This document shows positions 63,130-64,000 of a stretch of 64,000 nt of DNA, one piece after another. A model generated the notes under the pieces. That model made no database searches and had not been told where the DNA came from. It saw only the letters and a list, made by a program, of their open reading frames with translations. The stretch is from Acanthopleura granulata (Eukaryota; Mollusca; Polyplacophora; Chitonida; Chitonidae), in NCBI GenBank assembly GCA_016165875.1, contig JABBOT010000015.1, positions 6,677,999 to 6,741,998 of the forward strand, given 5' to 3'. Numbering within the stretch: position 1 is the stretch's first letter; every line of letters starts with the position of its first letter. Position numbers and translations under genes: made by a program.

Positions 63130-63260
63130 CTGGGAAGCAGCCCTCCTAAAGTCACAAGCACCTAAAAACTACCATAACAACAAGCTATGTAGGCCTCACG
63201 TTGCCTTAGTACAGTATTGATGTGGTTGTAATGTTAAAAGGGCTTCGTGCAAGTAGGCCT
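63130..63260. mobile_element. Degenerate MITE, same family, copy 3
   Basis: The right end, GTTAAAAGGGCTTCGTGCAA then GTAGGCC, is clear. The left end is only recognisable as AGCCCTCCTAAAGT near 63138. Confidence 0.5.
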
Positions 63261-63465
63261 TAATATTTTGTTTACGGTCCACGTCACACTCAAAATTTGC
63301 ATTCCTCTGGCAAAAAATGAGAATTATGAAATCTGCGTTAGAGTTTCACCAGCACAGTTCGTTGATTTTAATGAATTTGAGGCAGTCAGGGCAGTACCCG
63401 CGTGTTCAGATCCTGGCTGCCATGGTGATTTGTAACCTTTTCCTGTAATTCTATGTGCATACCGT

Positions 63466-63608
63466 TCCTCTCCATTTGTATGTGGGAAGGTCCGCCAGCA
63501 ACGTGCACATAGTTGTGGGTTTAAACTTTCCTCCAGGCACAGTCCATTTTCCTCTCGCCATAATGCTGGATGCCAGTGCCACGGTTGTATAAGTGAAATA
63601 TTCTTGTC
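63466..63608 (+). mobile_element. SINE family 1, 3' fragment
   Basis: CCTCTCCATTTGTATGTGGG to TATAAGTGAAATATTCTTG; the tail is lost. Confidence 0.7.
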
Positions 63609-64000
63609 AGTTTTGATGTCTAATGATGATAGAGACCTTCTGATGATCACTGATAATCATCTTACTATTAGCTCTAACTGAAAGACATCAAACAGTAGTT
63701 ACGAAATTATAAGCATTAATGACATCCGGGGTTTTTCTAGCCACTTTCTTGAAGTGGTAACGACAGTGGGAGTTGTAGACAAATTTTGTATTGAGTTTTT
63801 GTAAAATAAATGAGTTTTTGATACATATTACATACAGTGGTGATGAAGAACATTGAGTTTTCTGATTTGTTCACATTGAGTTTCTTGAACAGAGATAAAA
63901 ATTTTCAGGGCTTAAGCAAAATTCAAGATATCTTGGATTAATAAATGTGATGATAAATTTAGCAAGAAACGATCATAAGTTCACTATATTTGTGCATGTA

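Larger units (their letters stand above)
60523..64000. other. Upstream flank of BiP
   Basis: Beyond the UPRE-like and CCAAT sites near 60.7 kb, no gene is recognised. It holds the MITE piece at 63.13-63.26 kb and a SINE fragment at 63.47 kb. Confidence 0.5.

Overview
This window looks like animal nuclear DNA, most likely from a lophotrochozoan (mollusc or brachiopod). The reasons are AT-rich sequence with many short exons and GT-AG introns, frequent ACATGTA strings, and at least eighteen copies of a tRNA-headed SINE with an (AAAT)n tail of a kind common in those phyla. The phylum is an inference; the exon structures are read directly from splice signals and reading frame.

Layout. (1) 361-12843, minus: gene A, a 'nose resistant to fluoxetine'-like (NRF-6/NDG-4) membrane acyltransferase, 13 coding exons seen, with the last two lying beyond the left edge. 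(2) 12844-16861: a head-to-head intergenic space with a degenerate minisatellite and SINEs. (3) 16862-32871, plus: gene B, a complete 15-exon paralogue of gene A (746 residues) with matching exon phases and mostly identical exon lengths. (4) 32872-43938: transposon-rich spacer with a decayed YqaJ-nuclease/PHD gene on the plus strand, a decayed THAP/DDE transposase on the minus strand, and MITEs. (5) 43961-50089, plus: a VAMP4-type R-SNARE (143 residues, 7 coding exons). (6) 50090-55524: spacer. (7) 55525-60296, minus: the ER chaperone BiP/GRP78/HSPA5 (668 residues, KDEL end) with a 5'UTR intron and an ER-stress promoter carrying an exact CCAAT-N9-CCACG element. (8) 60523-64000: no gene seen.

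The most unusual signal is that several splice junctions have been copied into tandem arrays inside the adjacent intron. Exon 6 of both acyltransferase genes is followed by an array whose 49-bp unit is the exon end plus its GTGAGT donor (about 24 copies in B, 8 good plus several decayed in A). Exon 5 of gene A is preceded by a 54-bp array related to its own acceptor and exon start. The transmembrane exon of VAMP4 is preceded by four extra copies of its acceptor plus exon start (44-bp period). VAMP4 coding exon 4 has two partial acceptor copies. Gene B exon 2 has a whole dead copy upstream. In the two exon-6 arrays the units nearest the exon match that gene's own exon best, so coding sequence and intronic repeats seem to evolve together. 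BiP, in the same window, has no such arrays.

Functionally, BiP (ER folding) and VAMP4 (TGN/endosome SNARE) are housekeeping secretory-pathway genes. The acyltransferases are multi-pass membrane proteins with a lumenal NRF domain and the R-X10-H motif of acyltransferase-3 enzymes. Nothing suggests co-regulation across the window.
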